Shown: one piece after another, positions 10,644 to 20,897 of the stretch
Layout of the letters: each line of letters opens with the position of its first letter
How positions within the stretch are numbered: position 1 is the first letter of the stretch
Assembly: GCA_946902985.2 (NCBI GenBank)
Contig: OX336388.2
Span: forward strand, 1,501,104,545 to 1,501,168,544
Length of the DNA: 64,000 nt
Source of the DNA: Meconema thalassinum
Lineage: Eukaryota; Arthropoda; Insecta; Orthoptera; Tettigoniidae
Reading direction: 5' to 3'
Position numbers and translations under genes: made by a program
The notes under the pieces: model-generated
Database searches by the model: none
What the model was told of the DNA's origin: nothing
What the model saw: only the letters and a program-made list of their open reading frames with translations

Positions 10644-12223
10644 ATCAGGAATCAGGAAGTTTGATTCTAGTCGGAAGACTCTGAAATGTCATCACGTTAT
10701 ATGTATTTCCAGTAATTAGCATTATTAAGAAGATTATATCACTTGAGAAGACGCTAAATTAATTAGGAAGCTTCAGTTATGATTATAAGGACGTAGACAA
10801 TCGCTGTACTATGTTTAATTGCTATATAGTTGTACGCGAAATCTACCCCCTCCCCTAGCAAGATGGCGGTTATGGAAAATTCTAGGCAGGAGCGGTGTAA
10901 GAGGCGAGGATCATTCTGTCTTATGAAATCGAGACGTGAGGTGAGGGAAGTGTCTTTCCCGATAGCAGTCAAGGTTAAAATTGGAGTAGCGGGGGAATGT
11001 CTACCCTCCTGAGGCGACCGCAACGTGGGCCAAGTTGAGGAAAGAAGGCCGGACTAGCTATGCAGTACATTGAAAGTAGGCGAAGTCGAATCGAAGCTTA
11101 TAACAGTGAAAGTAAAGACAATGAAGCAATTCCAAGTTACAGATAGTCAGCAATGTATTTCAGCGAGATTAGTAAGAAGATATTATAAAACACAGAAACA
11201 GTGCGTGTTTGAAAAACGTCACGCTAGCTACAGCTTATGCGCAGTGCAAGCGAGCGAGATTGTGTAAAATAGGGACTGGCAGTACAGGTCCAAGAACGTG
11301 CCTTGAGACAGAACTGTGTGAAGGAACATTGAGTTGGCAAATGGCATAGTCAACTGATAGCTGCATTGAACAATTATACACGAGTGATATTTGACTTCGA
11401 CATGTAGGTGGTGATGATGGTTTAAACTAATTACGTGCGCCTGGAATACAGATAACAGAAAGTAGATGCATTTACGAGTGAACATTAGTTCGTCATTGAA
11501 CATTTTCAACGTAGTACCGAGCCAAGTTGAACGTTCATTGAGATGATATGACTTCACACTTTTCGAAGTTTATTTCATTATATCACCATGAATGTTTATC
11601 AACGATATTACTCATTTACGACGATCAACTTTAAAACTCGTCAGAGATTCGTCATGATACTGCCAGAATTGTCAAGATCGGAAGGGATGAGCCCACCAAA
11701 CCCAGCAGAAACTACTAGAGCCGATGAGGAAGCAGTTCGCTTTCAAGAACGAGGAGGTCCAACCCAGGGGAGCGTAGCTCGAGCCCCAGAGTTGCAGCGG
11801 ACCGCAGTTAAGAGTTCCCACTCGTGCTGTAATACCAGTTCATCAGGATATATATTCAGTTCCTCTGAATCTGCCAGATTCAACACCAGGTAGAATCGAC
11901 GATTTTTATTACTTGTAGTTTGAGAATTTGACAATTCTATTGAGCAACATGTGACATGTGTCACGCCACTTTAAGCTGACATGAAAATAAACCCCTAGCC
12001 TAAAATATTCTATTCCTACCGAGGTTTGCCCATCCCTGCTTTCCAATTGAAGCTGAGCTTCGTAATTCCCTTCACTTACCAAATCTCTGAAGAACATTGT
12101 GGCATATGCCTATAGTTGAAAATCTGGACTATAAACTTTGTAAACGAAATCTTCCAGAATATAATATCGCACTCGCAGTCAAAACACGCGAGGTATAACT
12201 CCGGACCTGATGTGCACTGGTTC
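10644..12223. other. Unpaired spacer of the giant inverted repeat
   Basis: About 1.58 kb between the arms. No transposase, polymerase or other domain is recognisable. Small open frames (for example 11588-11893, 101 codons) have no family signature. Where this would be transcribed with both arms it would form the loop of a long hairpin. Confidence 0.5.
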
Positions 12224-14124
12224 TGGAATTTAGTGTTTCCTAACCTCAAAGATAAACTTGTGGAATTACGCATTTATGAAAACAACATCGCCTGTATCGA
12301 TTGTTCCGACCACGACCATCGCGAGATGTATCGACCGCCGGGAGATGACACGAGACGAGCGCATAGCGACTGACCAGTGTGACCAACTCTCACGAAAGTG
12401 AACACGGAAGTGTCTTGCGGACTACGTTCAAGAAGCCAGGGGATTCTGGTGTGCGTGTGTGCTACGACTGCTCTATTAAAATTATCGTGCCGTTTGAATA
12501 TATATTGGACGTTCGTGCGTGGTAGACTCTCTTCTTGCCTGACTGTGATACTAGAAACATCTCCGGGGGATTCGGATACCCCCGGCATATAGGACAGGTA
12601 TCAGCCTCCTCGTGGGGCGGTTTTCGCTTTTAGTTTTGGCTAGTTTTATTCAAACGTAGTTGTGTTGAGTACGTTCCAGGGAAGTGTGATATTCCTTTTA
12701 TTGTTCATCTACTTATTTGGGTTGTGTTTGTATTTTCTTTCTGCGTAACTGCGTCGTGGGATATTTTACCTCGTGGTAATGGCGCAACACTTTGAGCTTT
12801 CGGCCGGATAATGGGTTGATGCCCCCCACTGTTTAATATCTGAATTGTTTATCAATTTTTCTTCTTCGGAAGCTAGTTTTCATAGTGGGAAATCTTCTTG
12901 TTTTTGGGCGAGGGTTTTCCCTGTTGCGCAACCGTAGGCGTCCTTTGGTTTGGTTCCAAATTTATTTATTATTTTCCTGTGACATCACGCTTCTTGGAAT
13001 TTTCTCAATTGCAGCCATGTAGAGTTTTTTTATTTTAGTTTTAAGGGGTCCCTGTCCTTCTTTCTTTCGTCACCTTACATCCAAGTGGTGTTTGTAGGTT
13101 ACGTGACATTTTTCTCTTGGTTTTCCTTCTTTTACGCCCCATGTGCGTCTCACCTTGATTTTGTAACACATCCTTAGTTCTGTTTAAAGTCAGATTTAGT
13201 TTAAATCTTAGTATTTCCTGGGTGGCATCATATTGTGCAACGGTACCTTGGGGAACCGTTATCCTCCGCCATTTTAAGGGAGTCTTGTTCGTGTCGGGGC
13301 CCATGGCGGTCGTGTGATACCGTCCGCTTCGTTTTTCTGGAGTCTGTCCATTGTAATGTAGTCTTTTCATTTTATTTCGTTCTCTTTTCCTTTTACGTTG
13401 TTCAGGATGTGTTCGTACGTGTTTGTAACATATTTCCATTCCGCGTGTAACTTGTAAATTCATCCTGGTATTGCGCAACCATCGCGGTGGCATTTCTCGT
13501 AATTATGTTTGTTCTGGGGGATTTGTGCGCACGTGTACCCAAGTTCGAATCTTGTGTCAATCCATTTGGCTAGGGGTAGCGTTCTCTTGTGTAACTGTTT
13601 TACTAATTGTAAGATATTACCATTCTGTGTACCTGCTCATTTCATAATCCGGATGGTCTCAAAAGCATGTAAGGTGGTGTGCCGTGCCACATAGTGTTAC
13701 TGACATTGTTGTTTTCTTCCAAGAACTTTTAATTCACTTGTGAAGCACTAAGGTGTAGTTCCTATATTTGTAAATGACATTTTTTAATTGTAATACATAC
13801 CCCTCTATTTTGGTAATTACTACCTTGTTTGGCCTTAAACGTCCCATCCCTAACCCTCAAGACAGCTGCGGTGGAATGATCTTCACCAGGTAAGTCTTCC
13901 ACATTCCAAGCTTGTGGATAAAACGACGTACTTCCTCTCTTGTACACCTGAGAGTGTCACCCGAGTACGTTGTCAACACCGGCCGCCGAGCCAAAGCCAT
14001 CAAGTCCCGTAAAGGATGTCTTGGGGTCGCCGTTGGTAAGTTTCCTTCGGGTTGGCAGGCCCTCAAGGGAGTTCGTCGAGCTGGAGGTAAGAAGGGAGGT
14101 GAGCGAGAAAGGCGGGGGTGACAC
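12224..14124 (-). repeat. Right arm of a giant inverted repeat
   Basis: Reverse-complement partner of 8716-10643, matching almost end to end. The outer limit is set by ACCCCCGC/GCGGGGGT near 8720 and 14115, the inner limit by the block at 12229-12250. Beyond the outer limits the flanks do not match, and no target duplication was obvious. Confidence 0.85.
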
Positions 14125-14276
14125 TTAGAATGAATCCAATGTAATTTCTTCCATACAGCACGCACCAATACCATTGGGAATAGAAATGACCACAAATCTG
14201 ACCTAAAATAGGCCCAATTCGGGCTCAATACGTTGATTTGCTACAGATGAAATATCAAAATTCTATCTTGAAAAAT

Positions 14277-14300
14277 CTACTACTACTACTACTACTACTG
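14277..14300. repeat. (CTA)n microsatellite, left of the R1-clade insertion
   Basis: Eight consecutive CTA units end exactly where the LINE coding sequence begins (about 14301). The same trinucleotide, as ACTACTACTACTACT, reappears after the LINE at about 15564-15576. Together they look like one (TAC)n tract split by the insertion. Confidence 0.8.
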
Positions 14301-14301
14301 C

Positions 14302-14940
14302 AACATTCTATATTATGGTGTCCTACGTCTGCAGCTGACGAAAGGCGCGGTATCTATTGGTTATGCCGATGACCTTGCGTTATTGGTAACAGCAGAGAAT
14401 GCAGAGGATCTGACCTTTAGAGTTAATGAATTATTGAGACGTGTCAACCTCTGGATGGAAAATAATTGCTTGAGTCTGGCACCACATAAGACTGAGGCTG
14501 TAATTTTGAAAGGCTCAAGGAAGTGGAAGAATATCAGTTTTCTCCTAAATGGTATTGAGATTGTTCCAGCGAAGGCTGTACGTTATCTAGGAGTTCTGCT
14601 AGACATGAATTGCACGTTTGGAGCACACGTGAAGGCAGTTACTCAAAAGGCAGAGAAGAAAGCAGCGGCGTTAGCTAGACTTATGCCTAACATAGGAGGT
14701 CCGAAAACGGTAAAGAGAGAAATCATGTGCTCAGCAGTATATTCCATATTATTATATGCTGCACCTGTCTGGTGCGATGCGCTCAGGAAGAAGATCTATT
14801 TACGAGCTATGGAAAGAGTTCAGAGAAAACTGCTACTCAGAACGATCTGCGCTTATCGTACTGTGTCTACTGCAGCTTTACAAGTTGTAGCTGCCGGAAT
14901 TCCCATCGATCTACTCGTTATAGAGAAAATTTCTTCATGA
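14302..14940 (+). pseudogene. R1-clade reverse transcriptase, C-terminal half
   Basis: The frame opens right after the microsatellite with NILYYGVLRL and reaches YADDLALL near 14362-14385, the metal-binding box of reverse transcriptase, then the EAVILKG and YLGVLLD blocks and a thumb/connection region (VYSILLYAAPVWCDAL). In the upstream block the aspartate typical of YDGVL reads tyrosine. The frame ends at TGA 14938-14940 because of a frameshift near 14930; translation continues in another frame in the next entry. The polymerase fingers and endonuclease are missing, so it cannot act on its own. Confidence 0.8.
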
Positions 14941-15406
14941 AAGGGGTACCGCTATACCTGCTAAAGAAAAGAAAGCGTTGAGGAACCAGCTCTTACTAGA
15001 CTGGCAGGTCCGATGGGATGGTACAGACAATGTTGGCCAGTGGACTAAAGAACTTATACCTGACGTAGGAGAATGGCTGAAATACAGTCATCGACAAGTG
15101 AATTATTTCCTGTCCCAGATCCTGACAGGGCATGGGAGATTTGGAGTATATGCCTTGGAAATGGGGAAGACGCAGGGAGATGGTTGTCGGTATTGCTCGG
15201 AAAGGGATACAGTAGAGCATACTTTCTTCCACTGTGCTCGATGGGAGGAAGATAGAAAGGAAGCCTGTGAACAACTTGGCCGGCGACTGACGACTAGGAA
15301 TCTGATTCAGATTATGTTGGAGAGCCCACGAGCCTGGAACATTGTAGAGGCAATGGCTACGATTATTATGGGGATGAAGGAGAAAGAAGAAAAAGGAATA
15401 AACTAA
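14931..15406 (+). pseudogene. R1-clade ORF2 C-terminal domain with CCHC motif
   Basis: This frame continues the LINE protein after the frameshift near 14930. It contains WQVRWDG, LIPDVGEWLK and YFLSQILTGHG, blocks typical of the region after the polymerase, and then a zinc-knuckle-like CRYC-x7-H-x4-C (around 15188-15240) followed by RW. These C-terminal CCHC fingers are characteristic of R1-type LINEs. It ends with TAA at 15404-15406, followed by the 3' untranslated region. Confidence 0.78.
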
Positions 15407-15703
15407 TAGTATAATCACTCCATTCTGATGTAATGCTGTCAAGCAGTCCCGGAATGGGCTAAGTGAAGAGGGCAGGGGGTTTTAGTTGGTGGAAATCCAA
15501 CTCCCACACAGAGTGGTGTCTTTGGAAGATTTCCCCCTGCTGAAACATAAACAAAACAAAAAACTACTACTACTACTCGGTGCTACAGTCCATGTAGGAC
15601 CTTGGCCTCTCCAACAATCGTTGCCCAATCCTGACGATCTTTTGTACGTTTCCTCCATCTTCTTACTCCCATCTTGCGTTAAGTCGTCCTCCACGTCATC
15701 CTA

Positions 15704-16375
15704 CTATCGTTTCCTAGGTCTTCCTTTGCATCTTCTTCCACCTGGATTTCCTCTATAGGTCTTTTTAACCACTCTATCACCTGCCATTCTCTCCACATAT
15801 CCCAGCCATCTTAGCCTATTACTCTTTATTTCCGAAACTATATCAGGATGACCATATAGTTTCTCCAATTCTTTGTTTTCCCGTATTCTCCATATTCCTG
15901 CCTCATTCACTGCTCCATAAATCTTCCTCGGTATTTTCCTTTCCCATCTTCTCAAAAGCTCCTCTTCTGTCACGGTCATAGTCCATGTTTCGGAGCCGTA
16001 CATTACCACTGGTCTTATTACTGTTCGGTGCACTGTCACCTTTGATCTTCCACTGAAGATGTGCGCTTTGAGGATTTTTATCAGTGCCCAATAAGCTCTA
16101 TTACTGGCTACTATTCTTGCTTTTATTTCTTCTCTTGTGCTATTATCTCCAGTAACCAGTACTCCCAAATACTTGTAACTTTCACACCTCTCAAAATTCA
16201 CCCCATTTAGGTTTATAAATAAATTTATATATTCATCTTTCTCCACAGTATTTCTCCTAGATAATAATAAAAAATACTGAGTTTTGTTGTAGTACACTCG
16301 TAATCCTACTTCTTCTGATTCTTTTTCTAACCGTCCCATACCTTCTTCAAGATCCTTCAGTCTTCGTGACAGCAT
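15704..16375 (-). pseudogene. RTE-like ORF2 C-terminal region
   Basis: A 223-codon open block continuing the polymerase. It has KYLGVLVTGDN, RPVVMYGSETWTMT, ERKIPRKIYGA and the closing RLRWLGYVERM ... GGRRCKGRPRKR, a C-terminal signature seen in many arthropod LINE copies of the RTE / craniofacial-development-protein-2-like type. It is the best preserved block of this element. Confidence 0.8.
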
Positions 16376-16377
16376 AC

Positions 16378-17200
16378 CTACAGTACATCATGAGCATATG
16401 CTAGATTTTGGTTCATACGGTTTAACAGCGTGCCTCCTGAATTGCTGATATCTACCTTCCTCATTACTCTCTCTAGTACTATATTGTACAGCAGCGTGGA
16501 CAGTACTTCTCCCTGTAGTAAGCCTTGGTTTACCTCAAAAACCTTTGAGAGTCTTCCTTCAACTTTAACTCGACATTTTGTGCCAATAAGAGTCATTTGC
16601 ACCCATCTGATTAGTTTGGGATGGGAATCCCATGTCCATCAAGGTCTGATACCGAGTTTTCCTTCTTACACTATCATAAGCCTGTTTGAAATCCACATAT
16701 AGTTGGTGCATGTCCACATTATATTCGTAACACTTTTCCATTATTTGCCTTATTGTGAAGATATGGTCCGTCGTCGATCTACCCTGTTGGATTCCACACT
16801 GGTATTCTCCAAGTCTCTCTTCAACGAGAGGTGTAAGTCTCATAGCCATTACCTTGGCTAGGATTTTATACACCACACTAAGCAGTGCTATGCCACGATA
16901 ATTTTCACACTTTGCTTTATCATTCTTATGGTTTGGGCAAATAATGGCCGTGTTCCACTGTTCTGACATCACCCCCTTCTCCCATATCTCCACAATCAAC
17001 TGGTGTACCAGCTTTGCCAAATGTTCTCCACCACACTTAATCATCTCTGCTGAAATATTATCACCTCCTGGGGCTTTGTTATTCCTCAAACTTTTAATTG
17101 CCAAACTAACCTCCTCCAGCATCGGCACGGGTACTGGCATTGCATCAGTGTTATCCTTACACCATGTTTGGTCATTCTCTTGATACTCCTGTTCTTGCAA
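16378..17200 (-). pseudogene. RTE-like reverse transcriptase domain, broken
   Basis: 17200-16565 contains SLRNNKAPGGDNI, the PNHKN and NYRGIALLS blocks, QCGIQQGRSTTDHIF and FKQAYDSV, whose aspartate is one catalytic residue. 16602-16378, in another frame, contains GLLQGEVLSTLLYN and AYAHDVL. In that last box the canonical YADD reads YAHD, removing a metal-binding aspartate. With the frameshifts, the enzyme is dead. Confidence 0.8.
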
Positions 17201-17416
17201 TACTGTCTCTGCAGTAGCATTGAGCAGCTTGCTGAAATATTCACCTCATTGATCTAAAATCTGTTCATCTCCTCCTATGAAATTTCCTTCTTTATCTCTG
17301 CAGAAAACTGCACGAGGTTGAAAGCCCTTCTTCACTTCCTGTATTCTTTTATAGTACTTTCTTACTTCTTGATTATTGTATTCTTCTTCTAGCTCTTCAA
17401 TCCATTTCTTCTCTGA

Positions 17417-17937
17417 TTACCGTTTCTTTCTTCTACAAATTCTATCCGCCTCTTTCCTTTTCTTTTTATGTTCTTCTGTATTGTTTCTTGTTGGTCTACT
17501 TATCATTTTCTCCCTTGCAGCATTCCTCTCCATTATAGCTATTTTACATTCTTCATGAAACCAGATTTGTCTTTTAATCCTTTCTTCTGTCCCCAGTACT
17601 TCTTCTGCAGCTTCGTGTAGTGTGTCCCTCATTACACTCCATTTCCCTTCTACTCTCTTAGTTCCACCCCTTAAAACAATAACTAACTAACTTCTACTCT
17701 CTCTAAATCCCAATTTTGTTTAGTCTCCAACTTCTTCTGTACATGTGTTTCATATTGTTCGGCAGTTTCCTTTTCTTTTAGTTTTAAGACATTATACCTT
17801 CTAGGGTCTTTCCTCATCTTTCCAGATCTGTACACTGCTATATGCTGTCTATATTTTACTCTTACCATGAAATGGTTAGAGTCACAATTCGCTCCTCTAC
17901 AACTATCAACTTCGAGTATATGCGTGTCTTCTATCAA
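17417..17937 (-). pseudogene. RTE-like linker region split by a 32-bp insertion
   Basis: Blocks 17937-17683 (DTHILEVDSCRGANCDSNHF, the SDH-type end of the endonuclease) and 17632-17417 (TLHEAAEEVLG through IWFHEECK) form the endonuclease-polymerase linker. The break between them coincides with a 32-bp insertion at 17659-17690 flanked by 12-bp direct repeats; excluding one repeat and the insert brings the flanking coding segments together. Confidence 0.72.
17647..17702 (+). repeat. 32-bp retroposon tail with 12-bp target duplication
   Basis: CTTCTACTCTCT occurs at 17647-17658 and again at 17691-17702. Between them, 17659-17690 holds 32 bases ending in ACAATAACTAACTAA. The tail CCCCTTAAAA-CAATAACTAACTAA is nearly the same as that of the insertion at 20019-20066, so both look like the extreme 3' tip of one SINE/LINE family. 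Confidence 0.75.
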
Positions 17938-17940
17938 TTA

Positions 17941-18593
17941 CCACATGGTCAATTTGCTTGAATGTGGTTCCATCTGGTGAGCACCACGTTACTTTCCTTA
18001 TATTCTTTCTCTGAAGCCATGTACTTTTCACCATCATTTCATTTCCCATGGCAAAGTCGATCAGTCTCTGTCCATTATTATTTGATACCCCATCTCATAC
18101 CGTCTCTCTAAATGCTGCTTCTTTTCTCACCTCCGCATTGAAATCACCTAACACGTTTTTTACATCTTGCCTTGCTATACCCTCGAGTTCCTGTTCGAGC
18201 TGACTGTAGAACATGTCTTTCACCTCATCCTCATCCTCTTCTGTGGGAGCATATACACATAAAAAGGTGATATTAAAGAATCGTGCCTTCATCCTCAAAG
18301 TACAGTACATATCCTTTCATTTACAGGTTAAAAATCAGTACTGCTGTTTTATATCTACTATCCACCAGGAAACCTGTGCCACCTATTCTTCCACTGTGGC
18401 CTCCACTATACATTATTGTATGGTTATCACTTCTCAATATACCATCTCCTCTCCATTTGATCTCTTGGATCGCTGCCACTCCTATACTATATTTCTCCAT
18501 CTCTTCCTTAAGGCCCTTCAACGCTCTTTCACCCGGATAGCTGGGATTACAATCCTGGTAACAGTGGGGTGGAATTTTCACCTGAAAAATCAT
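17941..18593 (-). pseudogene. RTE-like apurinic endonuclease domain, broken
   Basis: Two open blocks carry the exonuclease/endonuclease/phosphatase fold expected at the N-terminus of LINE ORF2. 18593-18321 has IGVAAIQEIKWRGDG (catalytic glutamate) and GGTGFLVD. 18310-18095 has FLCVYAPTEEDED and VLGDFNAEV (the GDFNA metal-binding box). The blocks are in different frames. This domain would nick target DNA for reverse transcription. Stops and frameshifts make it nonfunctional. Confidence 0.75.
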
Positions 18594-18874
18594 GTGGCGT
18601 CAGGAAGTGCATCCGGCCTTAAATCCCTAGCCAACACACACATGATCCAGGTTGGCTCTGGTGACCCCAAACAAATTGGGATGTGCTGCAGACTATACAG
18701 TGGAAAGATGGAAATCAGATCTGATAATTCCCTTGCTGCTGTATGACATCTGAAGAGTGCAGGGGGAGAACGAGTCACATACGTGGCAAATACAGGACGT
18801 ACATTCATAAATTTTCATTTGCCTTTCAGCATCCAGTCTAGTCTGCAAGCCTCTGTTTGCGAACAAGTCGCCTT

Positions 18875-19823
18875 CTATAGAGCATCCAGCGTTTAGAAAA
18901 GACTGTGGAGCCTTATGGCGACAGAGTTGCTAACTCTAGGCAGAGGTAGCGCTGACGTCATACGTTATGTTCACCCGCTTCGAGTACTGCGCTTTCATAA
19001 GTTAGCGAGACAACCACAACCCCAGCAGCTACCTGAAATAGAACACGCCCAGGAAGGAGCAGTTTTGCAGGTGTTAACGGATTGGACCAGTATTAAGGAT
19101 ACTGTATGCGAAGAGAACCAATAACGACATTCATTTCGTTGTGATATGACGCATTACTGATTGACAGATGTCGAGAGCACAACCCTTCCTTCCTTCCTTC
19201 CTTCCTTCCTTCTCGGATGTATGCAGACGATGTTAACAATTTTTATGTCAGCAATACTGTTGATCATCACCTATTTAGTTATTAGTTAGGCTGTAATTTA
19301 GTTTCTTTCAATTTTATTCTTTTTGTTTTGTTTAGATTAATATTTGTAATATTGTAGTGAGTTAGCCGTGCGGTTAGGGGCGCGCAGCTGTGAGCTTGCA
19401 TTCGGGAGATAGTGGGTTGGAACCCAACTGTCGGCAGCCATGATTCAATCGAACAGAAAATAAAACAGACACACAACAGTAACACCAATGACGGATAGTG
19501 CTTCAGAACTTATGTTGTCGGCGGAACTGAGCACGTGCTCCACTCCGGGCGAGCATGCAGCACAGGACGAGGCTCTTCTTTCCAGCGTGCTAACCTCGAA
19601 ATTTTTTAAATTACTAAGACTTAATATAAGCGATACTTGTACGCAATAACAAAGGTAATCAATTGGCAGATAATTGTAGGAAGCTATTATGACGAAAAAT
19701 ATATATGTTCAGAGTTCCTTCATGATAAAAGGTGAGGCAACAAAACCAGTGTAGGGGGGATTTCCGTTAAAAGTAAAAGCCCATAAGACCCACAGTCTTT
19801 TCTAAACGCTGGATGCTCTATAG
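18875..19823. mobile_element. Inverted-repeat element with ~43-bp ends
   Basis: CTATAGAGCATCCAGCGTTT at 18875 continues through GAAAAGACTGTGG and a TTATGG block; the reverse complement of the same ~43 bp closes the segment at 19781-19823. Outside the ends the flanks do not match. The interior has no transposase; it contains a (CCTT)n tract at 19184-19212 and a SINE at 19355-19480. It looks like a non-autonomous DNA element later invaded by a SINE. No clear target duplication beyond the palindromic CTATAG. Confidence 0.55.
19355..19480 (+). mobile_element. tRNA-derived SINE
   Basis: An RNA polymerase III type internal promoter is visible: box A as TAGCCGTGCGGTTAGG (19363-19378) and box B as GGTTGGAACCC (19415-19425), about 50 bp apart as in tRNA genes. 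The head reads like a degenerate tRNA followed by TGTCGGCAGCC and an A-rich end (GAAAATAAAACAGACACACA). It does not fold into a complete tRNA cloverleaf with anticodon and acceptor stem, so it is a SINE head rather than a tRNA gene. Confidence 0.75.
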
Positions 19824-19899
19824 CAGTGCGGCCTCCTCGGCTTCTACACCTCTCGCTTTGAAATTGTTCAACACTGAATCTAACCTTGGTTGGTTCTTA

Positions 19900-20235
19900 A
19901 GTTTAGGGGCTGCGACAACGCGGTCATGTAGCCCCGTGTACTTCGCCTCCTAGGTCTATCTCTGCTTCTCTTACCCTCTGTAGCCGAACTCCTTATCCTC
20001 TTAGGTAATCTCTCCTCCAGGGGCTAATGACCTCGCTTTCTGCCCCTTAAAGCAATAATAACTAACTAATCTCTCCTCCCCGATGCTATTCACATGACCC
20101 CATCATCTGAGTTAGCTCATTTGAACAGCTTCATCTAGTGCGTTCATTTCTAACTTACCCTTTATCTCTTCATTATGAGTACCTTCCTGCCATTGCTCCC
20201 ATTTATTTGTCCCAGCAATCATTTGTGCTACCCTC
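19900..20235 (-). pseudogene. LINE ORF2 C-terminal relic split by a 48-bp insertion
   Basis: On the minus strand a degraded frame reads through GTNKWEQWQEGTHNEEI, then LRWWGHV-like residues and RDRPRRR, the ending of RTE-like ORF2 proteins. It is interrupted at 20019-20066 by a short insertion with flanking direct repeats. The polymerase core is absent. Confidence 0.5.
20006..20079 (+). repeat. 48-bp retroposon tail with 13-bp target duplication
   Basis: TAATCTCTCCTCC occurs at 20006-20018 and at 20067-20079. The intervening 48 bases (20019-20066) begin GGGGCTAATGACCTC, can form a small GGGGC/GCCCC stem, and end in CCCCTTAAAGCAATAATAAC plus TAAC units. The same tail ends the 32-bp insertion at 17659-17690. 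Confidence 0.75.
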
Positions 20236-20569
20236 ATTTGTTACCTCCAGCTGGTAATGGTTCAGCCCGACTTGGGCGACCAATTGTAATAGGCCTACCT
20301 CTCAATACTTCTATATGTACGGGGTGCGTGGGGGTTAAACACCTGTACGATAATACCAACAGCAATAGACATTCACACCTAACTACTCCTAAGTGACCTA
20401 ATAAATAAAACCCTTCAGCTTCTGCTAAAATCGATAATATATTGTTATACCAGACATAAAACACACATTTCGCAGGATCCTCCTCGTACAGAGTAATAAC
20501 ACTCCCTATCGTGTTTACACAGATACACATATGACATGATATAGATAATAATAATATCGTATGGCCTCG

Positions 20570-20897
20570 GGTGCCTGGTGCAAGCTTTGTTAATTGACAC
20601 CTAGAGGGTAGCTTGCATGTCGAATTTCGTCATTCCTTTGAACGCTACGAAAGTCAAGGAGGTTAGATATCTAAACTCCTTGACACTACAGCGCTTTCAA
20701 GTAGAGAATGGAGGAACTTGGTGTTGGCGGAAAATCCCGAGATTAATTTTGCCATTGAACACGGCCTACTGAATTCAAATGGGTTCTTTAACATGCCAAC
20801 AACGTATGACATGAGTGTCGTGATTTTTGTCGCCTTCAAAAATCGCCTGCAATCTTGGGGTTGGTAGTCTGACACTATAACCACTCACCCACCGTGG
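20570..20897 (-). mobile_element. Probable SINE, minus strand
   Basis: The minus strand begins near 20897 with GCCACGGTGGGTGAGTGGTT, resembling a tRNA 5' half with box A (GGGTGAGTGGTTATAG), and ends near 20570 in CCATACGATATTATTATTAT, a SINE-like trinucleotide tail. Box B is not recognisable, so the middle may be rearranged. An inner inverted pair (AAGGAGGTTAGATATC with TCTAAACTCCTT near 20656-20685) gives a local hairpin. Confidence 0.45.

Larger units (their letters stand above)
14301..15563 (+). mobile_element. R1-clade non-LTR retrotransposon, 5' truncated, in a (TAC)n tract
   Basis: The element starts inside the reverse transcriptase domain and keeps its C-terminal zinc-knuckle region and a ~150-bp 3' untranslated region ending CATAAACAAAACAAAAAA before the second trinucleotide tract. 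R1-clade families are known for site-specific insertion, some into microsatellites; the flanking CTA/ACT repeats fit this. The absence of everything 5' of the NILYYGV block shows severe 5' truncation. Confidence 0.8.
15564..18790 (-). mobile_element. RTE-like non-LTR retrotransposon, degenerate, with trinucleotide tail
   Basis: On the minus strand, endonuclease, reverse transcriptase and C-terminal domain follow in order from about 18600 to 15700. A 3' region ends ...ATGGACTGTAGCACC and then runs into (GAGTAGTAG)n at 15577-15564. The 5' part includes GGCCGGATGCACTTCCTGAC (18615-18596), a sequence common near the start of arthropod LINEs of this kind. At least six frame changes separate the coding blocks. 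The trinucleotide tail was used as the landing site of the R1-clade element at 14301-15563. Confidence 0.75.

Noticed and set aside
11588..11893. 101-codon frame in the spacer of the giant inverted repeat
   Set aside because: No family signature and no supporting context; overlapped by frames on the other strand.
18590..18808. Separate plus-strand LINE 3' end suggested by AGGAAGTGCATCCGGCC
   Set aside because: The orientation and position fit the 5' region of the minus-strand RTE-like element at 15564-18790, so no second element is needed.
19363..19425. tRNA gene
   Set aside because: Boxes A and B are present, but the acceptor stem and anticodon arm do not form a proper cloverleaf and the flank is SINE-like.
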